From the NCBI GenBank assembly GCA_004376975.1, contig SOJA01000118.1, forward strand, positions 1 through 16,585: a DNA stretch of 16,585 nt, read 5' to 3'. Both the position numbers and the translations under genes were made by a program. Position 1 is the first letter of the stretch; every line of letters begins with the position of its first letter. This DNA comes from Candidatus Bathyarchaeota archaeon (lineage in GTDB: Archaea > Thermoproteota > Bathyarchaeia > Bathyarchaeales > UBA233). The notes beneath the pieces are model-generated. The model ran no database searches. It saw only the letters and a program-made list of their open reading frames with translations, and was not told the DNA's origin. Shown here piece after piece: positions 1 to 6,863 of this stretch.

Positions 1-2
1 TA

Positions 3-641
3 ATTGTTCATGGGAAGACTGGCTGTGGCAAGAAGAGGATTGTATCCTCGGTTCCAAGCTTGTCAAACTGGCTTGCGCACCATCCACTGAAAGACGATCC
101 TGAGGCTTGGCTTTGGGTTGGTCTTGGAACAAAGAACAAAGGCAAACTGATAAGCTACGAAGTTGCTAGGAAGATTTTAAGGACTTTGGCTAAGAAGGCT
201 GGAATTAAGAAGAAAGTCAACCCGCACAACTTCAAGCATTCTAGGGCAACACAATTGGCTTCCAAACTACCGGGAAAGTGCTTGAACGTTTACTTCAACT
301 GGACAATGAACTCCAGACAACCAGCAAGGTATATCCACTTATCTGGTGGCGAAACCGATGATGCCTACTTGGCTCTTCACGGACGCCAAAAACAAAAGGA
401 TAAGAACAATGGACAACTGATACCAGTCAATTGTCCTTACTGCAAAACAGAGAACGAGCCAGAATCCGAATACTGCTTGACTTGTCGCAGACCTTTGACA
501 ATCAAAGCAGCTATGGAAGCGGAGAAGAAAGAACAAGAACTCTTAGAGATGCTGAGGAACTTTCCACAAATGGTCGAAAGCATTGTTGAGCAAAAGCTCC
601 AAGAGGCGCGTGCTCAACTCAACAAAACTGTGGGGGCATGA
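3..641 (+). CDS. Tyrosine recombinase/integrase, C-terminal part (5' end outside window)
   Basis: The frame is open from the window edge, so the gene starts upstream; a TTG at 60 is only an internal codon. What is visible is the catalytic half of an archaeal phage/plasmid-type integrase. A beta-hairpin with GKTGCGKKR comes first (about 12-38), then the box II region HNFKHSRAT (225-251), a tryptophan in place of the second histidine (YFNWT), and the tyrosine nucleophile in ARYIHLSG (Tyr codon 330-332). The usual HxxR reads HNFK here, so the second catalytic arginine appears to be lysine unless the Arg three residues later takes its role. The C-terminus carries a zinc ribbon (CPYC, then CLTC) and a charged helix. 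Such enzymes insert elements into tRNA genes, and a tRNA gene lies just downstream. The family call is secure; activity cannot be judged. Confidence 0.9.
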   Translation: MVHGKTGCGKKRIVSSVPSLSNWLAHHPLKDDPEAWLWVGLGTKNKGKLISYEVARKILRTLAKKAGIKKKVNPHNFKHSRATQLASKLPGKCLNVYFNWTMNSRQPARYIHLSGGETDDAYLALHGRQKQKDKNNGQLIPVNCPYCKTENEPESEYCLTCRRPLTIKAAMEAEKKEQELLEMLRNFPQMVESIVEQKLQEARAQLNKTVGA

Positions 642-642
642 C

Positions 643-831
643 ATGGTTGAAGGCGCAAAGAAAGAATACCCGAAATGGAAAACAACCGAAGAGTTTTGGG
701 CTTGGGTTGACAAAGAAGTGGAACGCAGACTTGCTGAGAAACAATCCCGTGTTGGGGCACCAGAATTCAGTAATGGTGCTCCGGCCGGGATTCGAACCCG
801 GGTCTCCGGCTCGAAAGGCCGGAATACTTAA
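643..831 (+). CDS. Small hypothetical protein of the integrated element, 3' end inside tRNA antisense
   Basis: The ATG lies one base after the integrase stop and has a G-run (GGGGG, 632-636) six bases before it, so it is placed as a translationally coupled gene. About the first 39 residues (MVEGAKKEYPKWKTTEEFWA and onward, with Trp and many charged residues) look like a small helical protein. The last 20 or so residues are simply the tRNA-Glu gene read on the wrong strand (the GIRTR stretch is the T-arm). This suggests that the ORF acquired its end when the element recombined at the tRNA. I do not recognise a family. A second overlapping frame here is a weaker candidate and was left out. Confidence 0.5.
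   Translation: MVEGAKKEYPKWKTTEEFWAWVDKEVERRLAEKQSRVGAPEFSNGAPAGIRTRVSGSKGRNT
774..822. other. Probable attachment (att) region at the tRNA-Glu 3' half
   Basis: The integrase and a small ORF run toward, and the small ORF into, the 3' half of the tRNA. This is how elements that use the anticodon or T-arm half of a tRNA as att site are arranged. The matching copy of the repeat would lie left of the window, so the core cannot be bounded here. Inference from layout only. Confidence 0.35.
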
Positions 832-841
832 CCGGGCTATA

Positions 842-865
842 TTCGGTAGAGCTGATTAAACTCTT
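842..865 (-). other. Non-canonical archaeal tRNA intron (bulge-helix-bulge)
   Basis: Exon bases CGGT (871-868) pair with ACCG (847-844) to give a 4-bp central helix. It is flanked by a 3-nt bulge AGA (867-865) and a 3-nt bulge AAT (843-841). An inner stem AGAG/CTCT (864-861 with 851-848) closes a 9-nt loop. Cutting after the second base of each bulge, as the archaeal splicing endonuclease does, removes exactly the 24 bases needed to restore a normal tRNA-Glu. The outer helix is weak, so this is the relaxed type of motif known for introns away from position 37/38. Confidence 0.85.
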
Positions 866-915
866 CTACCGGAGCCCTATTACGCGGAGCATCATGCAGA
901 ATGTCTTTTCACTCG

Positions 916-921
916 AATAAA
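916..921 (-). promoter_or_regulatory. Candidate TATA box for tRNA-Glu
   Basis: On the minus strand TTTATT lies about 41-46 bases before the mature tRNA 5' end. Transcription would start near 892 with a short leader. A weak match to the archaeal consensus. Confidence 0.4.
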
Positions 922-929
922 CCTTACCC

Positions 930-938
930 TTTTTTTTT
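930..938 (+). terminator. T9 run, possible plus-strand terminator
   Basis: Nine T in a row on the plus strand, beyond the antisense side of the tRNA. Archaeal RNA polymerase stops at such runs, so this could end transcripts reading out of the integrase and through the tRNA in antisense. There is no stem in front of it. Confidence 0.3.
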
Positions 939-955
939 AACGAACCTTAGTACTT

Positions 956-1267
956 CTATTTTCGTTTCCTGAAGATTTTGCCGCCGTCATTGTACTCTCC
1001 GGTGACATATTCGAAGCCGACTTCTGCAAGCGTGCATGCTTCTTGTATGTTTGTGGCGACTTTGACTGTGAACTCCTCATTCACCGGTGTTCCAAAGAGT
1101 GCTTTTTCATATTGGATGTATATCATTGTGTTCTTGATGCTTTTGTGTCCAAGGACCTGCTTTACGTACAGGAGATCGCGGGTGCGGTGATATTCCATTG
1201 TACCCTTCCAATGTCGGAATATTGTAAAGTGGACTTTGAGACATCTGGTTTTCCAAGGTTTCATCAC
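956..1267 (-). pseudogene. Tyrosine recombinase C-terminal remnant
   Basis: The 103 residues match the end of archaeal chromosomal/viral integrases: FRHWKGTMEYH, then LLYVKQVLGHKSIKNTMIYI with the Tyr nucleophile (box II Arg, GH box and Tyr all recognisable), and a C-terminal tail. The N-terminal domain and box I are missing; upstream in frame a TGA appears at 1307-1309. In the box II motif the histidine expected three residues before Arg is displaced (HFTIFR). A GTG/ATG start behind a GGAG could still allow translation of a short protein. It is not the same gene as the recombinase at the window start and points in the opposite direction. It is best read as what remains of an older integration beside the tRNA. 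Confidence 0.75.
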
Positions 1268-1321
1268 TCCTTTTGCACTGCATGCGCTAACATGCTTAAA
1301 GATAAATCATTTGGTTCATAT

Positions 1322-1578
1322 TCACATGTTGTCACACTGAAAAGAAGTGGGAGAAAACAAGTCATCACTTATTTCAGGGATTTCTTTGAGCCTATTTATG
1401 TGCTCTCTGGCTTGGAAATTGATATGGCTTATGGTTTCCCTTTTTATGGTAGAAACTGTCGTCCATTCGAGGAATTCAAAAACAACAAAATTCGCGCGCG
1501 CTTTAGATTCTTTTCCATTTCTTCAAACTGCCTTCCTGTTGCTTTCAGAATGCTTGGCTTTTTGACTTGTTTCAACAT
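1322..1578 (-). pseudogene. Frameshifted remnant of a small unknown gene
   Basis: The stretch 1268-1704 has no intact gene. On the minus strand an ATG at 1578 opens MLKQVKKPSILKATG and continues about 30 codons. A second frame then takes over at a CGCGCGCGC tract (1493-1501), with NFVVFEFLEWTTVSTIKRE followed by REHINRLKEIPEISDD, and stops at 1322-1324. Joining the two frames at the CG tract gives one amphipathic, protein-like sequence of about 85 residues, which suggests a one- or two-base slip in the tract. No family recognised. A plus-strand ORF covering the same bases has poor composition and no ribosome site. The rest of the gap (1579-1704) shows nothing else. Confidence 0.35.
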
Positions 1579-1704
1579 AACATTTTCTCAAGATGCAAGC
1601 GTCTTACTATCCCAACGTTTGGGTACGTAACTCATAAAATCAATCGGTAGCTTTTAGGAATCCTATCTGGTAGTGTGTATCATTTGTTCCCTTAAGATTT
1701 GTGG

Positions 1705-2928
1705 CTAGGTTTTCCAGTCCAGGAGTCTTTTTTGTCCTTTGATTTTTTTGATGTCAGTTATATCTTGTGTTACTTCCGTAGTTCCCAAATATTTTCCGTT
1801 TTTGTCTCTTACTGCGAAGTATCTTATGTGAACTAGACGACTATTCAGATTAATCCAGAATTCCGCTACATCTTTCTTGCCTGTTTTGAACGCTTCAAGA
1901 ATATTATTAACGATGTGAACGCTTTTCTGTGGATGGCATAGTTGCACTTTTCTTCCAATAACCGCCTTTGTCCGAACAAAAATTCTTTTCTCAGCCTTGT
2001 TGAAGTATTTTACACGGTCTTCTTTGTCGATAAATGATATGTCAACTGGAAGCGAATCTAAGACAGCCTCAACTTCCTCTTTCGAAAGAGAACCAGTTTC
2101 AAATTGTAACATCCCTTCAGCCTCAATTGCTTCTTCAATTTTTTGCTTTTTAACTTCTTCGGTTCGCATTGCAATCACCTGTGTGGGCGTAAAACAACAA
2201 TATCCAATTTCATCGAATTCCTTTCTAATTTCTTTCCACTGATTGTCTGTAATCACTTGTAAAGCTGTAGGAAAAAGTATGTTACTCTCCTTGAAAAAAT
2301 GACTCGAAAGAAGGGTGCCTAAAGCTCCAGCGACATCACCTAGTTGATCCTTAAAATCTTGAAATTTTAGAGTGTTAAGGTTTTCAGTTATATTGTGAAG
2401 TTTCTTCTTTTTCTCTCTAATCTGGTTGTGCTCCGTCCACATTATTGAAGGTGGCTCTGTGATCCCATGTTTTTCCAGAACAGGGAAAAGCACGTTTTCT
2501 TCTCGCAAATAGTGTTTTTCTGAGTCCTGAAAGTCTTCTGCTATATGTTCGAGACTATGTATTTCGTCGCTGACGTAACTTATGTCGCTGGCTTGTTGAA
2601 CCTTATTAGCAATAGTTTCAAGTTTTTCTGCAAGTTGCAACATAATCTTATGCTCTTCCATAAGAATGCTGATTGGATGTCCAACAGGAATGTCCAGTTT
2701 TTGTTTCTCTAGTTGTTCCCTGAAAACGGCTACGTGAACGTCGCATAACCTTTGGATTTCCTCTCTGGGCATTCCTTCCTCAATGAGGTCTTGTTCAATC
2801 TTGCTGATTTCTAAAGGGCTTACACCCTCCAAAACTTGTTTAAACCTTTCCTTAACTTCTAACGGTGACACCCCAGCATGTAACTGCTTGATCAGTTCTC
2901 TCAGCATGTTCTTCTTATTTTCCATCAT
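1705..2928 (-). CDS. DUF438 / hemerythrin-HHE / PAS domain protein
   Basis: Three parts in order: a DUF438 N-terminus (about 5-75, with the repeated VSPLE motif); a hemerythrin-like HHE domain (about 80-235); and a PAS domain (about 290-400) with the CHPQKSVHIV segment typical of the PAS partner in DUF438 proteins. Residues placed to bind iron in the HHE domain include H84, H93, H139 with E143/E144, H167, and H210 with E214. These proteins are cytosolic and thought to sense or bind oxygen, NO or a redox cofactor; no biochemical role is fixed. There are no membrane segments or kinase domain. The start is one of two adjacent ATGs with no ribosome site, suggesting a leaderless mRNA. It is divergent from the copper operon and shares with it an intergenic palindrome. 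Length 407 fits the family. Confidence 0.9.
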   Translation of the reverse strand: MMENKKNMLRELIKQLHAGVSPLEVKERFKQVLEGVSPLEISKIEQDLIEEGMPREEIQRLCDVHVAVFREQLEKQKLDIPVGHPISILMEEHKIMLQLAEKLETIANKVQQASDISYVSDEIHSLEHIAEDFQDSEKHYLREENVLFPVLEKHGITEPPSIMWTEHNQIREKKKKLHNITENLNTLKFQDFKDQLGDVAGALGTLLSSHFFKESNILFPTALQVITDNQWKEIRKEFDEIGYCCFTPTQVIAMRTEEVKKQKIEEAIEAEGMLQFETGSLSKEEVEAVLDSLPVDISFIDKEDRVKYFNKAEKRIFVRTKAVIGRKVQLCHPQKSVHIVNNILEAFKTGKKDVAEFWINLNSRLVHIRYFAVRDKNGKYLGTTEVTQDITDIKKIKGQKRLLDWKT

Positions 2929-2953
2929 TTTTAATCGCCAATTACTTGTTTAA

Positions 2954-2969
2954 TATTACAATTGTAATA
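2954..2969. promoter_or_regulatory. 16-bp perfect palindrome, candidate operator (cop-box-like)
   Basis: TATTACAATTGTAATA is self-complementary over all 16 bases and holds TACA-N2-TGTA, the form of the cop box bound by the bacterial repressor CopY. It lies between two divergent genes, overlapping the likely TATA/BRE of the DUF438 gene (about 26 bases before its ATG) and directly upstream of the TATA box of the HTH-copA operon. A dimer bound there could block both promoters. The similarity to the bacterial box may be convergent. Confidence 0.6.
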
Positions 2970-2972
2970 ACT

Positions 2973-2980
2973 TTTATTTA
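2973..2980 (+). promoter_or_regulatory. Candidate TATA box for the HTH-copA operon
   Basis: TTTATTTA lies about 36-43 bases before the ATG at 3016, so transcription would begin near 3003 with a short leader. The palindrome ends three bases upstream, where TFB would contact the BRE. Confidence 0.5.
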
Positions 2981-3015
2981 TGCGTTTCTGCAAACTATAA
3001 CTGAAGTGTATCGTA

Positions 3016-3417
3016 ATGTTGGTTCCTTGCGAAGTTGCAGTAAAATGCGTATTACCTGCAGTTCGAGCCATGATAGCCGAAGAACTCATGACAAAACATA
3101 AACTAAAACAAGTGGAAACAGCCAAGCTTCTCGGAGTCAGTCAACCCGCCATAAGTCTCTACTTCAGAAAGAAGCGTGGAAAAGCAATTGACTTGAAAAA
3201 CGAAAGTGATATTACAAACTTGATAGAAAACCTAGCAGCATCCTTAGCCAAAGGAAACTTACCGCTTAAAGACTTCATCTCTATGTTTTGCGAAATCTGC
3301 AGTACAATTAGAGAAAAAGGCTTAATGTGCAAATTGCATAAAGCATTTGACCCAACAATAGACATTGAAAAATGCGGAATTTGCCAATTAATAACGGTTA
3401 GAAGGTCTAGTAAATGA
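3016..3417 (+). CDS. HTH transcriptional regulator (COG2522-like) with C-terminal cysteine cluster; probable copper regulator
   Basis: The N-terminal [20 protein letters not shown] and the helix-turn-helix at about 31-50 ([19 protein letters not shown]) match the archaeal XRE-like family COG2522. The C-terminal part carries C92-x2-C95, C105 followed by H108, and C120-x2-C123, plus C5 and C11 near the start. This set could bind Cu(I), Zn or an Fe-S cluster. The stop overlaps the copA start by four bases (ATGA), so the two are co-transcribed and translationally coupled, which points to metal-responsive control of the pump. It lacks the TRASH domain of known archaeal copper regulators. The family call is firm; the copper role is inference from context. 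Confidence 0.85.
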   Translation: MLVPCEVAVKCVLPAVRAMIAEELMTKHKLKQVETAKLLGVSQPAISLYFRKKRGKAIDLKNESDITNLIENLAASLAKGNLPLKDFISMFCEICSTIREKGLMCKLHKAFDPTIDIEKCGICQLITVRRSSK

Positions 3418-5573
3418 AAGAGCAAGAAGTTATCCTTCAAATCCTTGGGATGCACTGCCCCGCATGCGCGCAACGAATTGAAAATAGTTTATCAAAACTT
3501 GACGGAATCACAGAAGCCAAAGTGAATTTCGCGTCCAAAGAAGTCATTGTAAGATTCAATTCGGACAAGACAAGCATCGAAAAGATAAAGGCAACTGTTA
3601 AGAGAACTGGATACGAAGCTGTGGAACAAGTAGAAGGCCTGTCTGCTGACAGGCGCAGGAAAGTAATGAAGAGAAAGTTGATGCTTTTCTTTTTTGGGCT
3701 TGCCCTAACAATTCCAATAGTTGCCATTACATATTTTCTGTTTTTCCCTGAAAAGAATCTTCTGTTGTTGGTTCTAACAACTCCAATCCAGTTTATCGTA
3801 GGGTGGCACTTCTACAAAGGCGCGTACAATTCACTTAAAAACAGGTTTGCTGACATGAACGTACTTGTCGCCTTAAGCGCTTCAGCCGCTTATTTTTATT
3901 CATTGTTCTCAACAGTCTTCATTAACGCCCCAGTTTTTTACGAAGCTTCAGCCGTTGTGATCACTACTATAACTCTCGGCATGCTATTAGAAGAGATGGC
4001 TGTTGAAAAAACCGGAGAAACAATTAAGAAACTTATGGAGCTTCAACCTAAAACCGCTATTATAGTGCAGGATGGAATGGAGAGAGAAGTTTCAGTTGAA
4101 GAAGTTGAGGTCAACGACATTGTGATCGTTAGACCTGGAGAAAAAATTCCTGTTGACGGCGTTGTAGTCAAAGGACATTCGTTCATAGATGAATCAATGA
4201 TAACTGGTGAGTCTGTTCCAGTTGAGAAGAACGTTGGAGACACCGTTTTTGGTGGAACGGTTAACAAAGCTGGCACTTTGAAGTTTAGGGCAGTGAAGGT
4301 TGGAAAGGAAACAACTCTAGCTCAGATTGTGAGGTTGACCCGTGAAGTGCAGGCAAGTAAGGCACCGATCCAAAGGCTCGCTGATAAAGTTGTTAACTTT
4401 TTCGTTCCTATAGTTATCGTTATTGCTGTTGGAGCATTTGCGATTTGGTTCTCCTTCTTTCAGAATGAAATACTAGCCTTAACTACTCTCGTTTCTGTCT
4501 TGGTAATCGCTTGTCCATGCGCCTTAGGCATAGCAACACCTGCCGCAATCATGATTGGCGTTGGCAAGGGAGCAGAAAATGGGGTTCTGATTAAAAACAG
4601 TGCAGTGCTGGAGGTTGTGAAAAAAATTGACACTGTTGTTTTCGACAAGACTGGCACATTGACTAAAGGCGAGTTGGAAATCACAGACATTGTCGCTGAA
4701 GACAAGCAATACGTTTTGAAAATCGCTGCTGTTGCAGAGAAAAGGTCTGAGCATCCAGTTGGCGAAGCAATTGTTAAAAAAGCTGAAAGTGAAGGAATTG
4801 AGGTCCTTGAACCAAATTCTTTTGAGGCATTGCCTGGACTTGGTGTGGCGGTAAAGTTCGAACGGAAGAATATCTTGCTTGGAAACCGTGCATTAATGAG
4901 AAACCGTAAAGTGGCAGTAGAGAAGTTAGAGGACCACATTGAAAGGCTGGAAAAAGAAGGTAAAACCGTATTAATCGTGGCTACTGACGGAAAAGCAGTT
5001 GGACTGTTGGCTGTTTCTGACACTATTAAAGAACACTCTAAAGTCGCTGTGGAAAGGCTTCAGAAGATGGGGCTAAAAGTCGTCATGCTTACGGGTGACA
5101 CAAGAAGAACAGCTGAAGCCATCGCAAAGCAGCTGGGCATCAATGAAGTCTTAGCCGAGGTTCTTCCAGCTGAAAAAGTTGAGCAAATAAGGAAGCTGCA
5201 AAATGAAGGAAGATTCGTTACCATGGTAGGCGACGGAATAAATGACGCACCAGCAATCACCCAAGCAAACGTAGGAATCGCCATTGGCGGCGGAACAGAT
5301 ATTGCCATAGAAGCTGGAGACATAGTTCTAGTCAAAGCCGACCCACGAGACGTGGCAGTAAGCATTAGCCTAAGCAAGAAGACATTGCAGAAGATAAAAC
5401 AAAACCTGTTCTGGGCATTCTTCTATAACATGCTAACAATTCCGTTAGCCGCAGGCGTTCTCTATCCATCTCTCGGTATTTTGGTTAGACCTGAAATCGC
5501 GGCGGCAACGATGATACTCAGCGACATCACAGTTGTTGGAAACTCAATGCTGCTAAAAAGATGGAAGCCCTGA
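3414..5573 (+). CDS. copA: Cu(+)-exporting P1B-type ATPase
   Basis: An integral membrane pump that expels Cu(I) (or Ag(I)) using ATP. In order: an N-terminal heavy-metal-associated domain with GMHCPAC (C15, C18); the first membrane helices; the actuator motif TGES (264-267); the CPC metal motif in a membrane helix (367-369), which marks the Cu(I) subclass; the phosphorylated aspartate in DKTGTLTKG (D411); the SEHPVG nucleotide motif (H447); the hinge GDGINDAP (606-613); and two last helices with FYNMLTIP and [13 protein letters not shown]. Length 719 is slightly short but normal for one HMA domain. In the last helix Met and one Ser are kept, but the second Ser of the usual MxxSS is Asp. It overlaps the regulator gene and is convergent with the Lrp gene 16 bases away. 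Confidence 0.96.
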   Translation: MKEQEVILQILGMHCPACAQRIENSLSKLDGITEAKVNFASKEVIVRFNSDKTSIEKIKATVKRTGYEAVEQVEGLSADRRRKVMKRKLMLFFFGLALTIPIVAITYFLFFPEKNLLLLVLTTPIQFIVGWHFYKGAYNSLKNRFADMNVLVALSASAAYFYSLFSTVFINAPVFYEASAVVITTITLGMLLEEMAVEKTGETIKKLMELQPKTAIIVQDGMEREVSVEEVEVNDIVIVRPGEKIPVDGVVVKGHSFIDESMITGESVPVEKNVGDTVFGGTVNKAGTLKFRAVKVGKETTLAQIVRLTREVQASKAPIQRLADKVVNFFVPIVIVIAVGAFAIWFSFFQNEILALTTLVSVLVIACPCALGIATPAAIMIGVGKGAENGVLIKNSAVLEVVKKIDTVVFDKTGTLTKGELEITDIVAEDKQYVLKIAAVAEKRSEHPVGEAIVKKAESEGIEVLEPNSFEALPGLGVAVKFERKNILLGNRALMRNRKVAVEKLEDHIERLEKEGKTVLIVATDGKAVGLLAVSDTIKEHSKVAVERLQKMGLKVVMLTGDTRRTAEAIAKQLGINEVLAEVLPAEKVEQIRKLQNEGRFVTMVGDGINDAPAITQANVGIAIGGGTDIAIEAGDIVLVKADPRDVAVSISLSKKTLQKIKQNLFWAFFYNMLTIPLAAGVLYPSLGILVRPEIAAATMILSDITVVGNSMLLKRWKP

Positions 5574-5589
5574 TTTTTGTGTGTTAGAC

Positions 5590-6024
5590 TCAACTTTTTA
5601 GCTTTTCCAGAATTATTGCTGGGCAGATTCTTTTAACACCCTCAATTGCTCCAATTTTTTCGGAAATCAGCCTTGTGAGTTCTCGCCCATCCCTAGTCCA
5701 TATTTCCGTCATAATCATGTGGTCGCCCGTTGATATAGCTACTGAGCGAATCTCTTTTATTTCACAGAGCTTTTGAGCTGCCTCCAAAAGCTCCGTTGGA
5801 TCTACGTCAACCCCAACTATCGCGATAGCACGAATCCCTATTTTAGATGGGTTGATCTCGACGGTGAATTTCTCTATAACCTCCTTCTTTTGGAGCGATT
5901 GAACCCTTTTTCTGATTGTTGATTCGCTTAACCTTAGTTTTCCTGCCATTTCTGTGAATGAACGTCTTCCATTTTCTTGAAGCATTTTCAGAATCTTCAA
6001 GTCTAATGCGTCAACTTCAACCAT
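5590..6024 (-). CDS. Lrp/AsnC family transcriptional regulator
   Basis: At 144 residues this is the normal size for the family. The N-terminal winged helix (about 4-50: LDLKILKMLQENGRRSF, then LRLSESTIRKRVQSLQKK) binds DNA. The C-terminal RAM/ACT-like domain (about 65-140) contains the GVDVDPTELLEAAQ and STGDHMIMTEIW segments that form the ligand-binding dimer core. These proteins act as octamers that sense amino acids or other small molecules. The gene is divergent from the peroxiredoxin gene and shares a 120-bp intergenic region with it, so it may control the redox genes, but this is a guess. The ATG has a TATA box about 30 bases upstream, giving a nearly leaderless mRNA. Confidence 0.93.
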   Translation of the reverse strand: MVEVDALDLKILKMLQENGRRSFTEMAGKLRLSESTIRKRVQSLQKKEVIEKFTVEINPSKIGIRAIAIVGVDVDPTELLEAAQKLCEIKEIRSVAISTGDHMIMTEIWTRDGRELTRLISEKIGAIEGVKRICPAIILEKLKS

Positions 6025-6050
6025 GGTTATTGTTTTCCTATTTTAGTACT

Positions 6051-6057
6051 TATTTAT
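6051..6057 (-). promoter_or_regulatory. TATA box of the Lrp/AsnC gene
   Basis: On the minus strand GGATAAATA is centred about 30 bases before the ATG, with an AAAGG stretch as possible BRE. Transcription would begin within a few bases of the start codon. Confidence 0.55.
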
Positions 6058-6085
6058 CCTTTTATCGTCGAATATTCTACGAAAA

Positions 6086-6093
6086 ATATATAA
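6086..6093 (+). promoter_or_regulatory. TATA box of the peroxiredoxin gene
   Basis: GAAAAATATATAAG contains a near-ideal BRE plus TATA. The expected start of transcription is near 6115, leaving a leader of about 30 bases that contains the ribosome site AAAGGTG before the ATG at 6149. Confidence 0.7.
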
Positions 6094-6148
6094 GAAGCTC
6101 TGACATAAAAGTATTTTGTTCCTAAAATATGAATGAAAGGTGTGGAAA

Positions 6149-6805
6149 ATGGAAGAGAAAGTTGAAGAGAAGAAACCGTTCTTGCGATTAGGTGAAACTG
6201 TTCCAGACTTTGAGGCAGTTACCACTCATGGAAAAATAAGGCTTTCAGACTTCAAGGGAAAATGGGTTATTCTGTTTTCTCATCCTGCAGATTTCACTCC
6301 AGTTTGTACAACAGAATTTGTTGCGTTCGCTAGGATAAACGATGAATTGCTGAAAAGGAACGTGAAGCTAATCGGATTAAGCATCGACAGTGTCTTCTCG
6401 CATATTGCTTGGACAAGAAAAATTAAAGAAAAGTTTGGAATAACAATACCATTTCCAGTAATAGCTGATTTGAACATGAAAGTTGCTAATCTTTTCGGCA
6501 TGATACACCCAAGCGAAAGCACAACCGCAGCCGTCAGATGCGTCTTTGTATTTGATCCTGAAATGAAACTAAGAGCCATGATTTACTACCCGCTAAATGT
6601 TGGCAGGAACATGCAGGAAATTTTAAGACTCATAGATGCTTTGCAAACTGCTGACAAATACAAAGTGGCTGCTCCAGCAAATTGGCGCCCAGGCGACGAC
6701 GTAATAGTTCCTCCACCCGCAACACAGGAAGCAGCAGAAAAACGTTTACAGGAAGGCTATGAATGCGTAGACTGGTTCCTGTGCAAGAAGAAACTTCCAC
6801 CGTAA
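6149..6805 (+). CDS. Peroxiredoxin (archaeal Prx6-type, AhpC/TSA family)
   Basis: This cytosolic thiol peroxidase reduces H2O2 and organic peroxides. The peroxidatic cysteine is C53 in DFTPVCTTEF. The arginine of the active site is in AAVRCVFVFD, and the long C-terminal extension ends in GYECVDWFLCKKKLPP with C206 and C212, the layout of the archaeal 2-Cys decameric enzymes. A GTG at 6140 would add three residues, but the ATG at 6149 has AAAGGTG at the right distance and was chosen. The protein has 218 residues, usual for the group. It has its own strong promoter and is the first gene of the oxygen-defence island. The electron donor is not evident; rubredoxin or a thioredoxin-like system elsewhere could serve. 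Confidence 0.95.
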   Translation: MEEKVEEKKPFLRLGETVPDFEAVTTHGKIRLSDFKGKWVILFSHPADFTPVCTTEFVAFARINDELLKRNVKLIGLSIDSVFSHIAWTRKIKEKFGITIPFPVIADLNMKVANLFGMIHPSESTTAAVRCVFVFDPEMKLRAMIYYPLNVGRNMQEILRLIDALQTADKYKVAAPANWRPGDDVIVPPPATQEAAEKRLQEGYECVDWFLCKKKLPP

Positions 6806-6820
6806 TTTCCCATTTTTGAA

Positions 6821-6835
6821 AATATAGTCTATAAG
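6821..6835 (+). promoter_or_regulatory. Candidate promoter before the OsmC-like gene
   Basis: AATATAG (6821-6827) and CTATAAG (6829-6835) are TATA-like and lie about 30-40 bases before the TTG start. A secondary start site here would let the downstream genes be made without the peroxiredoxin gene. Weak evidence. Confidence 0.35.
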
Positions 6836-6863
6836 ATAACAAAATAAGAAGGGAGTGGAGTGA

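Larger units (their letters stand above)
774..875 (-). tRNA. tRNA-Glu(TTC) with a 24-nt intron in the D-arm region
   Basis: Read on the minus strand, the acceptor stem GCTCCGG (875-869) pairs with CCGGAGC (784-778). The anticodon arm is CCGGC-CTTTCGA-GCCGG (822-806), giving anticodon TTC (Glu). The T-arm is CCGGG-TTCGAAT-CCCGG (801-785). The discriminator is A (777), and CCA is encoded (776-774). Without the insert the sequence from GCTCCGGTAG on to TATAGCCCGG has the normal archaeal tRNA-Glu shape, and the spliced length is 75 nt without CCA. The extra 24 nt sits between nucleotides 10 and 11, not at the usual 37/38 site. No T-run follows the 3' end, which fits its having been displaced by an integrated element. 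Confidence 0.95.

Noticed and set aside
638..859. 73-codon ORF through the tRNA
   Set aside because: Much of it is the tRNA read in antisense (RPGFEPGS); the frame starting at 643 has the better ribosome site and composition.
1043..1630. 195-codon plus-strand ORF
   Set aside because: It is antisense to the integrase remnant, has a composition rich in Phe and Cys with no recognisable motif, and lacks a ribosome site.
4460..5023. 187-codon minus-strand ORF
   Set aside because: Shadow of copA; rich in Ser/Thr as expected for antisense of this coding sequence.
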